Assembly: GCF_901827205.1 (NCBI RefSeq)
Contig: NZ_LR594675.1
Span: 1,984,001-2,048,000 of the forward strand
Direction of reading: 5' to 3'
DNA length: 64,000 nt
Origin: Variovorax sp. PBS-H4
GTDB taxonomy: Bacteria; Pseudomonadota; Gammaproteobacteria; Burkholderiales; Burkholderiaceae_C
Positions 18,183 to 27,405 of this stretch are shown piece after piece. The notes below the pieces were generated by a model, which saw only the letters and a program-made list of their open reading frames with translations, searched no databases and was not told where the DNA came from. Position numbers and translations under genes: made by a program. Positions within the stretch are counted from its first letter, which is position 1; each line of letters opens with the position of its first letter.

Positions 18183-18210
18183 GGTGGGGGATTTTGGGTG
18201 GCCATCCGGG
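18183..18210. repeat. Right terminal inverted repeat of the IS21-family element
   Basis: Read inward on the minus strand it begins CCCGGATGGCCACCC and pairs with the left end. A second copy of the motif (GTGGCCACCTCAAACTCC on the minus strand) lies immediately inside at about 18160-18183. Confidence 0.85.
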
Positions 18211-18218
18211 TAAAAATC
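18211..18218. repeat. Target-site duplication, right copy
   Basis: TAAAAATC, identical to 15503-15510, directly outside the right end of the element. It marks the native codons ATT TTT of the interrupted gene. Confidence 0.88.
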
Positions 18219-21200
18219 GCCTTGGGGCCATCGCCTTGTTCCAGTGCTTGGCTTCGTTCCAGTGGTTTCCAGTGGAGTTTTTGCATTGCCGGAGAAGGAT
18301 TGCCCAACTGCGGCTGAGTGACGAAGTAATTCTCGACCGGTGGAGCGTTGTCGGCGCTTGGGGGCAAGTCGTTGTGGGTGTCGAAACGCAGAATGTCGCT
18401 CGGATCTGCATCAAGCTGCACACGCTCGATCACGCTTTCACCCCCACCAGGCACCTTCGTTACGCTGATTGCCTTGCCCCTTGCTATCCTGCGCGTCAGC
18501 TCGTTTTGTCTGCCCTGTGAACGGTATTCAAGCGGTCGAATAGTTCCAGTTTTCTGGGTCGAAGACGCTTGATTCCTGGGTGTCGTCGGAGGTGACTTTG
18601 GGGGTTGTGATGCCTGAGTCCTGGGCGTGGTCGGAAGTGACGGCATTCCCGTTCTGGGCGTCCTCGGCGTATTCACAGGCTCAAACCTAGGCATTGAAAT
18701 CAGAGGTATGTGCAGCGGAATGAGTGGATGTTCGTCATCATCGATTCTGGTTGGCGCAGCACCGTCGAGATGCTCTTTCTTGGAGGTATTGATCCTCGCT
18801 TCCTGGGTCGGCGAGACGCTTTGATCTTCCTCTTCCTCTTCCTCCTCCTGTTCCTGTTTGAGGTAGTGCATGACCTTGTCCAGGTCTTTCTTGATGGCGA
18901 CTGCGAGTTGGCTCTCCGTCATCTCCGCGAGAGAGCCATGCTCTTCCGTGAAGTAGCCCGACCAGGTTTCCCAGACGTCTTTGAGCTTGCCCCAGGGGCC
19001 GAGGTCGGCCGGAGGTGCAAGGTCGGCCGAAAACATCTGCTCCCAAGTTGCCTCCGTAAGCTTTATTTGCCGGGTGAACTTCATCTTTGGAGGGCGGTCG
19101 GCTTCGGGTACCTGCCTGCCGGCCAGCGTACTGTAGTCGGTGACCTCTTCGACTCTCGCGTCCGGATACCGCAGAAATGCCAAGAACTCCTGGGGCAGTG
19201 CCTTGAACAGGGACGGTGCAGGGGTATTGACGACGGAGAGATTGCTGCCACTAGCTCCTCGCTGCACATTTTTGCAGAGAATGTATTCGTGGTAGGCGTA
19301 ACCCAAGCCGAGCGAAATCAACGAGCTCACGATGGCCATCAAATTGCCTGTCACTTTGGTCGCGAGGAGCCGACCGGCGAGGGCGGCCAGAGCGTCCTCA
19401 TCCCGCCCGTACCGATACTCGCGGATGTCCTCACGCGCGATGATGGCCTGCGCCGCAAAGGTGAATAGAGACCTGGCGACCAGAACGCTACCGGTGCCGG
19501 CGCCTATCCAGGCGAACTGCTGGCCGAACTTTTGCGCTGCTTGCAGGGTGCCGGCTTCCGAACGCTGCTCCACCGCAGCCATGAGCTTGAACAGTTTGCG
19601 GTCTTCGTGTTCCTTTGTCTTGTCCCCAAGCGCAGCAAGCAGCGAATCGCTAAGCATGCCAGCAACATCGGCCGATGGAGCTTCGCGCTTCTTCTCGTAC
19701 GTTGCGAGGTACTGTTTGATGGCAGCCTTGGCGTTCTCGTCCAGGTGGGGATGCTCGTTCGCGAGATCAATGACAAAGTCTTCTCGTTCTTCGCGATGGC
19801 TCAGATTCTGGAACTTGGCTGCCAGGCTTGACAGCTCGGACGGCAGGGTTCTTTGCCGCATGATCTGTTCGTCATGCTCAATGGCGTCAGGTGGGCTTTG
19901 TGATAGCACGAAACACCCGAACAGTTCAATGGTTTCGGGCAGTAGTCCGGCCTCACTGGACGAGATCAGCTTTGACAGGAGTGAGTTCAAATCCCCACTC
20001 TTTGCAGAGGCGATGTTTGCTTCGTTATCCTCGTAGCACTCCAGGTTTCTCAGCATGGAGCTTCCGATTTCCTCGCCAATCTCGAGTTTCTCGATGAGTT
20101 CGATTACAAAACGTTTACGGTAGGAACGGTCGGGAAGGCTATGGAACTCGGCAGCCAGACTCAGGTAGGTGCACGGCACAAGCCTTGGTACCAGCACCAA
20201 ATTGCCGTCCTCGTCTTTGACTGCCTTGCCATTCTTGTCTTTGGTGGGCAGTTCTAGTACGGCAGCAATGGCCGCCTCGTCATCGAGTGTATGGGGATCG
20301 ACAACCCACCCGAGTATGCTCTGGGTATAGACCGATCTATCGAAGATGAGAATCGATGCGAAGGTGGTCAGCCTTGTCAAGAGAGGGCCCGTCACCGCTG
20401 CGTCGAGCTTTGACGGAACGACTTTCCCCGCCTTGTCAACAAAGCTGCCTGTCCCAGTCATTGCCACGATGTTCCATTGCGTAGCCAGCTTGTTCAGGTA
20501 GTCCTCACCGCTCATCTTCGGCTGCTGCCAGGCATAGATGATCGTTTGAGCAAGGCTCGTGGCGAGTTGCCACACATCGGAGGCCGGGCCGAGATCCTTG
20601 CCCGCAATATGTTGCGCAAGCTGGAGAATGAGTTGGCCGCTCGCCCCTGTAACGAATAGCCAAGAGCGGACCCATCGGCTATAGCTTTGATTGGTCAGGA
20701 CGTTCATCGCCCGGTATTGAAGAATCTGGATCTGTTCGAAAGCCCTGTCCGAGTGGACTTTGCGCAGCGCGTCGCTCTTCAAAACGGGGCGTGGGTCCGG
20801 GGCTGCGTTTGTTGCGACGGGTGTTGTTTCATTGCTGTCAGAGTAATCTGACATGGAACTCTCGATATCACCAGCAAAGCCATTGCCATCGTCGACTAGA
20901 TCCTTCTTCGCGCTTTCTAACTTGGCGAGTCGCTGCGCCTTCAACGCGTCACGAGCGGCATCGAGATCCTTGACCAGCAGTTCCCAGTGGTTGATCTGCT
21001 CCAAACACCTCTTTGTCTCCAGCTTCAGGGGGCCTGGCAGGGCGGTGGGACCTCTTGATACCTTGCTGAGCAGCTCAGCCCGTTCGCGCTGATCCCTTTT
21101 CGGATTCTTGAGTTCTATCTCAATGGCGTTCAGTGCGCGCCCTTGCTGCTGCAGCGTTCCCAGCTTTGCAGTCGCCTTGGAGAGCTGCTTCAGAAGCCTG

Positions 21201-21931
21201 GCGTCGGCCTCATCGATCTTGCCCGAGTAGAGCAAGCTAGCCGAGGTGAGATCGGCTTCGGTTCCCGAGTCGAGGAGTTTGCTCACCCAGTCGAGATCAT
21301 TCAAATCCTCCTGCACATGACTCAGCGGTCGCAGCTCGACCGATGTTCCATCAGGCTTCACGATCTTGGTGGAGATGACGTTAGGAACGAACTCGGGGTT
21401 CTTTCCTTTCATCTGTTGCACACAATCGCTTTGCTGGTCTGCATTCCACTGGGTAGCGAGCATGGAAACGGGGAGCTGAGCAATCGAAGCGGTGAAGCCG
21501 GTCAAGTGCTGGACAACGGTTGCGACCAACGGAGGCGCACCGAGCCCCACTGCGGCCTGTCCTAGGAGATTGAGCATCGATCTCGCCATCCCGGGTGCTT
21601 GAGCGTAGGCAAATGCCCAAACCGATGCCCTTGAATACTCGGCACCTGCTCGTGCGCAGGCCTCTTGGGTTGGTTTGGACCATTTGCCGGTCAAGGGATC
21701 GACCATTCCAAAGGCATCAGCAAGCATGGAGCCCAGGTTGCAAAAGGCCTGATCGAGTTCCGCAGGCGGTACCTTTCCCTCGTCCTTGAGCTTGATGGCC
21801 AGAGCTTGAAAAGTGACGAAATTGTCGATCTTGGTGCGGAATGCCAGGTCATCTTGGTACTTGGACGCCCAGAATGTTTTCTCCTTGTCGGCGCAGCTCT
21901 GGAGGAGAGCAATCATCGCCATCGGCGCCGA

Positions 21932-22069
21932 CGGGCGGGACATGTCTATGACAACATCGTTGTCCTCATCCATTGCCGATAGCGTTCGCAGAGAGATCAG
22001 CGGAGAGGGAATGTCTATGGTGACATCGCTGTTCTGATCCCTTGTCGATAGGTTTCGCTGGGAAATTAG
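21932..22069 (-). repeat. Two tandem 23-residue units in the giant protein
   Basis: Residues 53-75 (LISQRNLSTRDQNSDVTIDI...) and 76-98 (LISLRTLSAMDEDNDVVIDM...) match at 12 of 23 positions with no gap, following the pattern L-I-S-x-R-x-L-S-x-x-D-x-x-x-D-V-x-I-D. Each is 69 bases. The function is unknown; the position just after the N-terminus is where T3SS secretion and chaperone-binding signals usually lie. Confidence 0.75.
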
Positions 22070-22238
22070 TTCAATCTCGTAGTCATCAGCAGGAAGGGCT
22101 TGATTGCGAATAGGAGGTCGATTGCTCTCGGATCTGAGTACTTGCGTTTTGATGGGCTTTCCGGAGCCCGTGATATACAGGGTCGAAGGAAGATTGGTCA
22201 ACCTGGGTACTTTTTTGGGTCTCACAAGAGTTGTCTCC

Positions 22239-22763
22239 TTAGATTTGTAGGGTGAACGGGAAGCTGCTCTCGTTCTGAAGAGCCTCAGAAGCCTGGTCGA
22301 ACTCCTCTTGCCAACGCATCGCAAGCTGCGCGCCGTCGACGAGTACATTGGCGAGCTTCTCGGCATCGATTGACTCGAGCAGATAGCTTGTGATGTGGAC
22401 CACTGTCTTCGTCGAGGAATCGAGTGCGTAGGTGGATGGATGCTCCGGAAAGTTTCTGTGGTTCCTGGCCAGCAGCTGGCGGTAGCACTCGATGAGCGAG
22501 AACTGCGGCACAGTGCCGTAGCGGCATTCGACGACCAGCCTGGCGCTGCGTTCGGCATCCAGTGAATGCAAGAGAGTGAATTCGCGAGTGCCGATGCGAA
22601 GAGTCACCGCGAGTTCCTCCGCGGCACGCCACGCCGGCCAGTCGGGGTAGCTGGCATCGTCAAGGGACCAGGTTCCGCCGAGCTGGCCGGGTAGCAGGCT
22701 GAGCAGCGCAATCACCTGTTCGCGCGCCGCCCGGCCGGGCGTGGAGTCGAAATCAGAATTCAT
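22239..22763 (-). CDS. CesT-like class I T3SS chaperone (second of two)
   Basis: A 174-residue acidic protein with the alternating pattern of class I T3SS chaperones: an N-terminal helix, then strands such as LAVTLRIGTREFTLLHSL and RLVVECRYGTVP, a helix, and a later strand TKTVVHITSYLL. Such dimeric chaperones bind an N-terminal segment of one effector and keep it secretion-ready. It ends 13 bases before the GTG of the giant gene, so that gene's product is the most likely client. It is longer than usual (about 130-150). The exact family is not certain. Confidence 0.65.
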   Translation of the reverse strand: MNSDFDSTPGRAAREQVIALLSLLPGQLGGTWSLDDASYPDWPAWRAAEELAVTLRIGTREFTLLHSLDAERSARLVVECRYGTVPQFSLIECYRQLLARNHRNFPEHPSTYALDSSTKTVVHITSYLLESIDAEKLANVLVDGAQLAMRWQEEFDQASEALQNESSFPFTLQI

Positions 22764-22802
22764 GCAGTCTCCAGATTGTTTTTGGTATGAGGCAAGTGGA
22801 GG

Positions 22803-23249
22803 TCAGTGCAGCGTGATCGAGTGCGCCGCCCGCCATTCGTGCGCGAGCTGGGCCAGGTCCCGCAGGGCTTCCGATATGTTTGCGCCTGTCGCGCCATGTA
22901 GCGAGACGAAGCAGCTGTAAACCAGGTGGTCGAGGGATTCGTCAATGCCCAGTACGCCCGAACTGGAGCGGGCCATGCCCAGGTTCAGCGAAAGTGCCTG
23001 TACGAGCGCTTCGTTCACCCGGTCCATCGCGAGAGGACCGAAGTGGCACTCCAGCAGGAAGCGATCGGCAGCGGTGTTGGCACCCGCCAGATGCGTGACC
23101 TGGAACATCACGCCCTCGATATGGAACTTCATCCTGATGGCCGCGTCAGGTGCGTCCTGGAAATGGGTCGCGGGCTTCCCGGCCTGCCGCCGCAGGTCGA
23201 GCGCGATATCAATGAACTGGCTGCGCCAGAGGCCGGTTGCTTCGGACAT
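22803..23249 (-). CDS. CesT-like class I T3SS chaperone (first of two)
   Basis: A 148-residue protein with the class I chaperone signature: MKFHIEGVMFQVTHL, then FLLECHFGPLA, then NEALVQALSLNLGMARSSSGVLGID, then LVYSCFVSLHG. The start ATG at 23249 was chosen for its AAGGAG ribosome site 6 bases upstream. It leads an operon of two chaperones and one giant protein, and lies 103 bases downstream of a T3SS-type promoter motif. Having two chaperones for one client may reflect the client's size, or two binding regions. Confidence 0.7.
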   Translation of the reverse strand: MSEATGLWRSQFIDIALDLRRQAGKPATHFQDAPDAAIRMKFHIEGVMFQVTHLAGANTAADRFLLECHFGPLAMDRVNEALVQALSLNLGMARSSSGVLGIDESLDHLVYSCFVSLHGATGANISEALRDLAQLAHEWRAAHSITLH

Positions 23250-23352
23250 GGAGGCTCCTTGTGAGAGATGCTGTGTGGACGGTTGGGACGGATAGCCCGG
23301 CACTCGCAAGACAAGAGCCGTGTTGGGTGGATCAAATCTTGCGCAATTCTGT

Positions 23353-23377
23353 GTAACGACCGGATCGGCCGGGTTCC
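23353..23377 (-). promoter_or_regulatory. ECF-type promoter motif GGAACC-N13-CGTTAC (effector operon)
   Basis: On the minus strand GGAACC (23377-23372) and CGTTAC (23358-23353) are separated by exactly 13 bases. The same two boxes with the same spacing occur before sctW and before sctF. It lies in the 171-base gap between the end of sctN and the chaperone operon, so that operon can be transcribed separately but with the T3SS. Confidence 0.75.
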
Positions 23378-23420
23378 CAAGGGCCCATGCAACTTCTCCT
23401 CAGCGGCTGGGCCGATGAAC

Positions 23421-24797
23421 TCAGGCGCCCGATGCCAGCGCCTTCAGCCGCTTCAGCGTGTCGCCGTAGTCGGAGTGCTCATCCGTCGGCTGCCGCAGGA
23501 AGTCCCGGATCGCATCGTGGCGGTCGATGGCCAGGTCCGCCATGCGGTCAGCCCCCTTCTTGTATTCACCCACTTTCAGCAGCAGTTCGATGTCCTGGTA
23601 CTTGGCCATCAGCTCGCGCACCTTGCCGGCAGCAGCCTTGTGCTCGGGAGTGATCAGCGCATTCATCACCCGCGACGCGGAAGCCAGCACATCGATCGCC
23701 GGATAGTGGTTGGCCGCCGCCAGCTTGCGCGAAAGGATGATGTGGCCGTCGAGGATCGAACGCGTCTCGTCGGCGACCGGCTCCGTCATGTCGTCGCCTT
23801 CGACGAGGACCGTGTACATCGCTGTGATCGAGCCCTTCTCGTTGGTGCCGGCGCGTTCCATCAGCTGGGGCAGCGTTGCGAACACGCTGGGCGGGAAGCC
23901 TCTTCGTGTGGGCGGCTCCCCGGCGGCCAAGCCGATCTCGCGCTGGGCGCGCGCAAAACGGGTGACCGAATCCATCAGCAGCAGCACCCGCTTGCCCTGG
24001 TCGCGGAAATATTCCGCGATGGCGGTGGCCACGTAGGCGGCGCGGGCGCGCTCCATCGATGACTTGTCGGAGGTGGCGCAGACGATCACGGCGCGGGCCA
24101 TGCCCTCGGGGCCCAGCTCGTGCTCCAGGAATTCGCGTACCTCGCGCCCGCGTTCGCCGATCAGGGCGACCACGATCACATCCACGTCGGCGCCCTTGAC
24201 GAGCATGGCCATCAGCGTGGACTTTCCGCCGCCGGCCGCCGCGAAGATGCCCATGCGCTGGCCCTCGCCGCAGGTCAGCAGGCCGTCGAGGGCGCGCACG
24301 CCCAGCGGGAGCGCCTCGCTGATGACACGGCGCTTCAGCGGGTCGGGGGCGGGGCCGTAGACCGGATACTGTTTGCTGACGAGCAGCGGGCCCTTCTGTT
24401 CCACGTCGATGGGTTTGCCCAGCCCATCGAGGACGCGGCCGAGAAGGCCGTTGCCGACGGGGACCATCTGCTCGCGTCCGGTCGGAAAGACTTCGGTGTC
24501 GCCGGAGATGCCCTGCGTGCCGGTGGACGGGACGAGGAGGGCGATTCCCTTGGAGAAGCCCACGACTTCCGCTTGCACCTCCAGGTCGCTCCCGGGGTTG
24601 CGCAGCAGGCAGACTTCGCCCATGCGCACGGTAGGCACCACGGCCTTGACGATGGTCCCCACGACCTGCACCACCCGTCCTCGGATCTTGACCGTGGCGG
24701 CCTGGGCGACGGCTCCGCGCAGTGTTCGGGCGATATAGCCGAGGTCGCCGGGTTTGCGCGCCGGGGGCAGGTGCAGGTACGGGGCGCCGGTGCTCAC
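23421..24797 (-). CDS. sctN: SctN, T3SS ATPase
   Basis: A 458-residue hexameric ATPase at the base of the export apparatus, which strips chaperones and unfolds substrates. The Walker A motif reads FAAAGGGKSTLMAML, the form usual in YscN proteins. Further family blocks are ALIGERGREVREFLE, LLLMDSVTRFARAQREIGL, GEPPTRRGFPPSVFATLPQLMERAG and GSITAMYTVLVEGDD. The start is GTG at 24797, overlapping the sctL stop (GTGA). It is the last gene of the translocon/ATPase operon. Confidence 0.96.
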   Translation of the reverse strand: MSTGAPYLHLPPARKPGDLGYIARTLRGAVAQAATVKIRGRVVQVVGTIVKAVVPTVRMGEVCLLRNPGSDLEVQAEVVGFSKGIALLVPSTGTQGISGDTEVFPTGREQMVPVGNGLLGRVLDGLGKPIDVEQKGPLLVSKQYPVYGPAPDPLKRRVISEALPLGVRALDGLLTCGEGQRMGIFAAAGGGKSTLMAMLVKGADVDVIVVALIGERGREVREFLEHELGPEGMARAVIVCATSDKSSMERARAAYVATAIAEYFRDQGKRVLLLMDSVTRFARAQREIGLAAGEPPTRRGFPPSVFATLPQLMERAGTNEKGSITAMYTVLVEGDDMTEPVADETRSILDGHIILSRKLAAANHYPAIDVLASASRVMNALITPEHKAAAGKVRELMAKYQDIELLLKVGEYKKGADRMADLAIDRHDAIRDFLRQPTDEHSDYGDTLKRLKALASGA

Positions 24798-25531
24798 ACG
24801 GCGTCCTCTTCATCGGAGGCGAGCTCGTCGGTCTTGTCGGTCTCGGAGAGGTCATCGGAGTCGGCGGCGTCAACGATGCCGTCGGGCTCCCGGTCGAGGT
24901 CGGCCGCAAGTTCCGGCTTCGGAGCGAACACGCCGACGAGTGTTTCGCGCAATTTTTCCATCTGGCCGTGGAGGCTCGCCTCGACGATGCCGATGTCGGA
25001 TTCGACGATGCATGCGTCGAGCGCGACCTTCGCGTCCGGATGCACGTCGATCTGCGCGACGGAGGGAAACTGCCGCCGCAGCGCGTCGAGTTCCCCGCGC
25101 ACATGCTCGACCTGCGAGGGGTGCACGTTCAGGCTCAGGCTTTTCTGGGTACGCACCAGGTCCATGCAGTTGCGCACGACGGTCGAGACGCGGTCGCGGT
25201 CGCTGAAGTCGCTGACGACCTTGCGGACTGCGTCCAGCACCAGATCGACCATCTCGGTCTCGACGCGGCCGTAGTACTGGGCCGTCTGCGAGACGATCTC
25301 GACGATGTTGCCGCTCTGCTCCAGGCGGGCCGATTCGCTGCCTTCGCGATAGCCGCGCTCGCGCTCGGCGCGGTAGGCTTCCTGCGCCGACAGCAGGATC
25401 TCCTCCTTGCGGCGCAGCGCTTCCTCGACCGCCTCCCTGGCTTCCTTGTAAGCCCAGAAATCCTTGGCCTTGACGACCTTGGCGGCGGTGTCGAGACGGC
25501 TCAGTGAAGATTTTTCGCGAGCAATGAACAC
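24794..25531 (-). CDS. sctL: SctL, T3SS stator protein
   Basis: About 245 residues. SctL links the ATPase SctN to the sorting platform (SctK/SctQ). The N-terminal region (AAKVVKAKDFWAYKEAREAVEEALRRKEEILLSAQEAY) is a charged helix typical of YscL/FliH. A conserved C-terminal fold follows (VDLVLDAVRKVVSDF to DACIVESDIGIVEASLHGQMEKL), and the tail is unusually acidic (about 40 residues rich in Asp and Glu). GTG at 25531 is the best start: it has a GGAG upstream and overlaps the end of sctK, the family norm. The frame is open further upstream but in the shadow of sctK. Confidence 0.88.
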   Translation of the reverse strand: MFIAREKSSLSRLDTAAKVVKAKDFWAYKEAREAVEEALRRKEEILLSAQEAYRAERERGYREGSESARLEQSGNIVEIVSQTAQYYGRVETEMVDLVLDAVRKVVSDFSDRDRVSTVVRNCMDLVRTQKSLSLNVHPSQVEHVRGELDALRRQFPSVAQIDVHPDAKVALDACIVESDIGIVEASLHGQMEKLRETLVGVFAPKPELAADLDREPDGIVDAADSDDLSETDKTDELASDEEDAV

Positions 25532-26175
25532 CAGCCGGGCTCCACGATGGACAGGACGGACGATGCAAGGCGCATCGCAGCGCTTGGGTCGGCGCCGCAC
25601 GGGCTTTCGGCATCCGCGGGCGTCATCTTCAGCAAAAAGCGGCGTGCCACAGGCTCGGGCCAGGTTTGCGCGGCACGCGCCAGCCAGCGCAATCCCACCG
25701 ACTCCGCGGTGAGCGTGCGGTCGATCTCCGTGTCTGCACCCGGCTTCAGAGGCAGCAGGCTTGCGGTGCGCTGCGCGAACTCGAAGGGTGCGGGCGTGAG
25801 CCAATCGCGCCACGCCAGCACGTCCTCGCGCAACAGGCTACGCCGCACCTGCACCGAGGAGGCGACGGCGGCGACATGCCGGGCCAACCGGCGCAGTGCT
25901 TGTGCCTTGAGCAAGGCGACAGGCCACTCGGCGCCCTGGCGCTTCGGCACGCATGGCCGCAGATCGAGCGTACGTGCGATGTGACGGGACAGGTGCCGCC
26001 GCGCCCGCGGGTTGTCCCAAATCGTGGCGGGCACCGGCGGCGGGGTGAACGCCTCCCGGCGCGACGTGTTCATGTACTCGGCCGGCCACTGATCGAACTC
26101 GTGCACCAGCAGGCAGATTTCGGCGAGCTCCCGGCTCGGCCTGGCTGGGAGCCGGGGAGAGTTGGGCAGCGTCAT
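25501..26175 (-). CDS. sctK: SctK, T3SS sorting-platform protein
   Basis: A 224-residue protein in the fixed position between sctJ and sctL. SctK connects the sorting-platform pods to the SctD ring. Sequence similarity in this family is low, so the call rests mainly on gene order. It is supported by ELAEICLLVHEFDQWPAEYMN near the N-terminus and a helical, Leu/Arg/Ala-rich body. The ATG at 26175 overlaps the sctJ stop. The C-terminus (EPGWCSLLAKNLH) overlaps the start of sctL. Confidence 0.8.
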   Translation of the reverse strand: MTLPNSPRLPARPSRELAEICLLVHEFDQWPAEYMNTSRREAFTPPPVPATIWDNPRARRHLSRHIARTLDLRPCVPKRQGAEWPVALLKAQALRRLARHVAAVASSVQVRRSLLREDVLAWRDWLTPAPFEFAQRTASLLPLKPGADTEIDRTLTAESVGLRWLARAAQTWPEPVARRFLLKMTPADAESPCGADPSAAMRLASSVLSIVEPGWCSLLAKNLH

Positions 26176-27008
26176 GTCGGGTCGATCTCGACGGAAGCAG
26201 CCGGGCCGTCTTCGCCCGGAGCGTTGCGCGTGCGCCGCCGCCCGCGCAGCGCCATAAAGGCTGCCGCGGCCAGGGCGCACGCCGCCAGGGCCCCGGCGCC
26301 GGCCAGGGAAAGCCACCAGTTCGAGAGGATGCCGCGGAGACCGTTGTAGGGCCCGCTGCTGCCCGTTGCGGCGGTTGCGGTGGCCGCCGCAGCCGGCCGC
26401 TGCGCAGTACCGTTGCCGTTGTTCATTCGCGGACCGGTGGCCACGAGCACCACGGTCACCTTGTCGGCTTGCAGGCCAGGGATGCTGCTGGCAACCAGGC
26501 GGCGAATCTGAGGCGTGGCGTCGTCCAGGCTGATGCCGCGGCGGTACTTCACGAACACCGCGGCCGACGAAGGCATGGCCGGGTCGCTGCCGGCGCTGCG
26601 TTCGGGCAGGACGACATGGACGCGCGCGCGGACGACGCCATCGATCTGCGAGATCGTCTCCGACAGCTCCTGCGATAGCGCCCAGAGGTAGCGCGCTCGT
26701 TCCTCCAGCGGCGAAGAGATGAGCCCCTCCTTGCGGAACACGTCGCCCATGTTGCTGCGACGCTCGCGCGGCAGGCCCTCGGCATTCAGGTAGGCGATGG
26801 CCCGTGCCACGGATGGCTGGTCCACCTCGAGGTTGACGCCTTCCTTGCCCGGGACCTTGCGGGCGTCGATGGCCACCTCCTTCAAGGATGCGAGGACTTC
26901 GTTGGCATCGCGTTCGCTCATGTTGGCGAAGAGCTGGACGGAGCCTTCGCATCCGGCCAGAACCAATGCGAGGAGGGTGCACGCCAGCGTGCGCAGGATC
27001 GCGTGCAT
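26172..27008 (-). CDS. sctJ: SctJ, inner-membrane ring lipoprotein
   Basis: A 278-residue lipoprotein. The signal peptide and lipobox (LVLAGC, Cys20) give an acylated periplasmic protein. The ring-building domains follow (LFANMSERDANEVLASL, AIAYLNAEGLPRERRSNMGDVF, GVVRARVHVVLPE, SSAAVFVKYR). One C-terminal membrane helix (about 235-255) anchors it, with a short basic cytoplasmic tail. It forms the inner membrane ring with SctD. It lies between sctI and sctK. Confidence 0.95.
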   Translation of the reverse strand: MHAILRTLACTLLALVLAGCEGSVQLFANMSERDANEVLASLKEVAIDARKVPGKEGVNLEVDQPSVARAIAYLNAEGLPRERRSNMGDVFRKEGLISSPLEERARYLWALSQELSETISQIDGVVRARVHVVLPERSAGSDPAMPSSAAVFVKYRRGISLDDATPQIRRLVASSIPGLQADKVTVVLVATGPRMNNGNGTAQRPAAAATATAATGSSGPYNGLRGILSNWWLSLAGAGALAACALAAAAFMALRGRRRTRNAPGEDGPAASVEIDPT

Positions 27009-27015
27009 GCTGGCC

Positions 27016-27405
27016 TTATTGCAGCTTCGTCAGCTGGTCGATGTGCTGTGTGGCCTTCTGCAAGGTCCTGCTGACCAGGTCCACCATCATCGACGTATCG
27101 ATCATCTGGAACTGCAGCTTGATCAGGTCGAAGGAATCGATGTTCCCCACGCCCTTGCCCAGGACACCCTTCATCTCGTGCGATATCTGCGTGTAGTTCT
27201 GCCCGACGAGCCGTATCGAGTCGAAGAACGAGCCCGGCTCGACGCCGGCCACGCTCGACACGAAGGAATCGGGCGCCGCGCGCGGCGCCATGGCCTCGGC
27301 AAAGCGCGCCACGTCTGCGGCGGGCGCGGCTCCCAGCACAGGCTCATCGAGCCGCGCGGCCGGGAGGGCGCCTTGCGCCATCATGGAAATGATCTCGCCG
27401 TTCAT
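27016..27405 (-). CDS. sctI: SctI, inner rod protein
   Basis: A 129-residue small secreted protein that forms the inner rod/adaptor joining the export gate to the needle. The C-terminal helical part (DSFDLIKLQFQMIDTSMMVDLVSRTLQKATQHIDQLTKLQ) is the recognisable SctI signature. The N-terminal half is Ala/Pro-rich. Its position directly before sctJ matches Yersinia yscI-yscJ. The start overlaps the stop of the YscG-like gene by four bases. Confidence 0.88.
   Translation of the reverse strand: MNGEIISMMAQGALPAARLDEPVLGAAPAADVARFAEAMAPRAAPDSFVSSVAGVEPGSFFDSIRLVGQNYTQISHEMKGVLGKGVGNIDSFDLIKLQFQMIDTSMMVDLVSRTLQKATQHIDQLTKLQ

Larger units (their letters stand above)
15511..18210 (-). mobile_element. 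IS21-family insertion sequence, complete
   Basis: About 2.7 kb with two overlapping genes, istA (transposase) and istB (helper ATPase), in the order expected for IS21 elements read from the right. Ends are inverted repeats beginning CCGGATGGCCACC on the left and CCCGGATGGCCACC on the right. Each end carries a second related repeat further in, as in this family. Matching 7-8 base duplications flank the element. Both genes are full length with catalytic motifs, so the copy looks recent and potentially active. It lies inside, and on the same strand as, a giant T3SS-linked gene. Confidence 0.93.
18155..22225 (-). pseudogene. 5' part of a giant T3SS-linked protein, cut by an IS element
   Basis: The frame starts at GTG 22225, preceded by AAGGAG 9 bases upstream, and reads 1338 native codons. 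It enters the insertion element at 18211 and stops after 18 element-derived codons. With the fragment at 14520-15510 the intact product would be about 1665 residues. It follows two CesT-like chaperone genes under a T3SS-type promoter motif, so I propose a secreted effector or very large translocated protein. I recognise no enzymatic domain. Visible are a 23-residue tandem repeat (53-98), hydrophobic helices near 521-540, 611-640, 906-930 and 955-985, a run of seven Glu (1127-1133), and a disordered Thr-Pro-Arg-rich stretch (1186-1220). There is no signal peptide. Alternative: a contact-dependent or adhesion protein. Confidence 0.75.

Noticed and set aside
18627..19468. Plus-strand frames inside the giant gene (for example 18710-19468 and 19332-20036).
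   Set aside because: They have no ribosome sites or recognisable content, and are opposite a continuous frame with chaperones and a promoter.
22226..22558. Upstream extension of the giant-gene frame to an ATG at 22558.
   Set aside because: It overlaps the chaperone gene at 22239-22763 in another phase and has a Ser/Arg-rich shadow composition. GTG 22225 has a good ribosome site.
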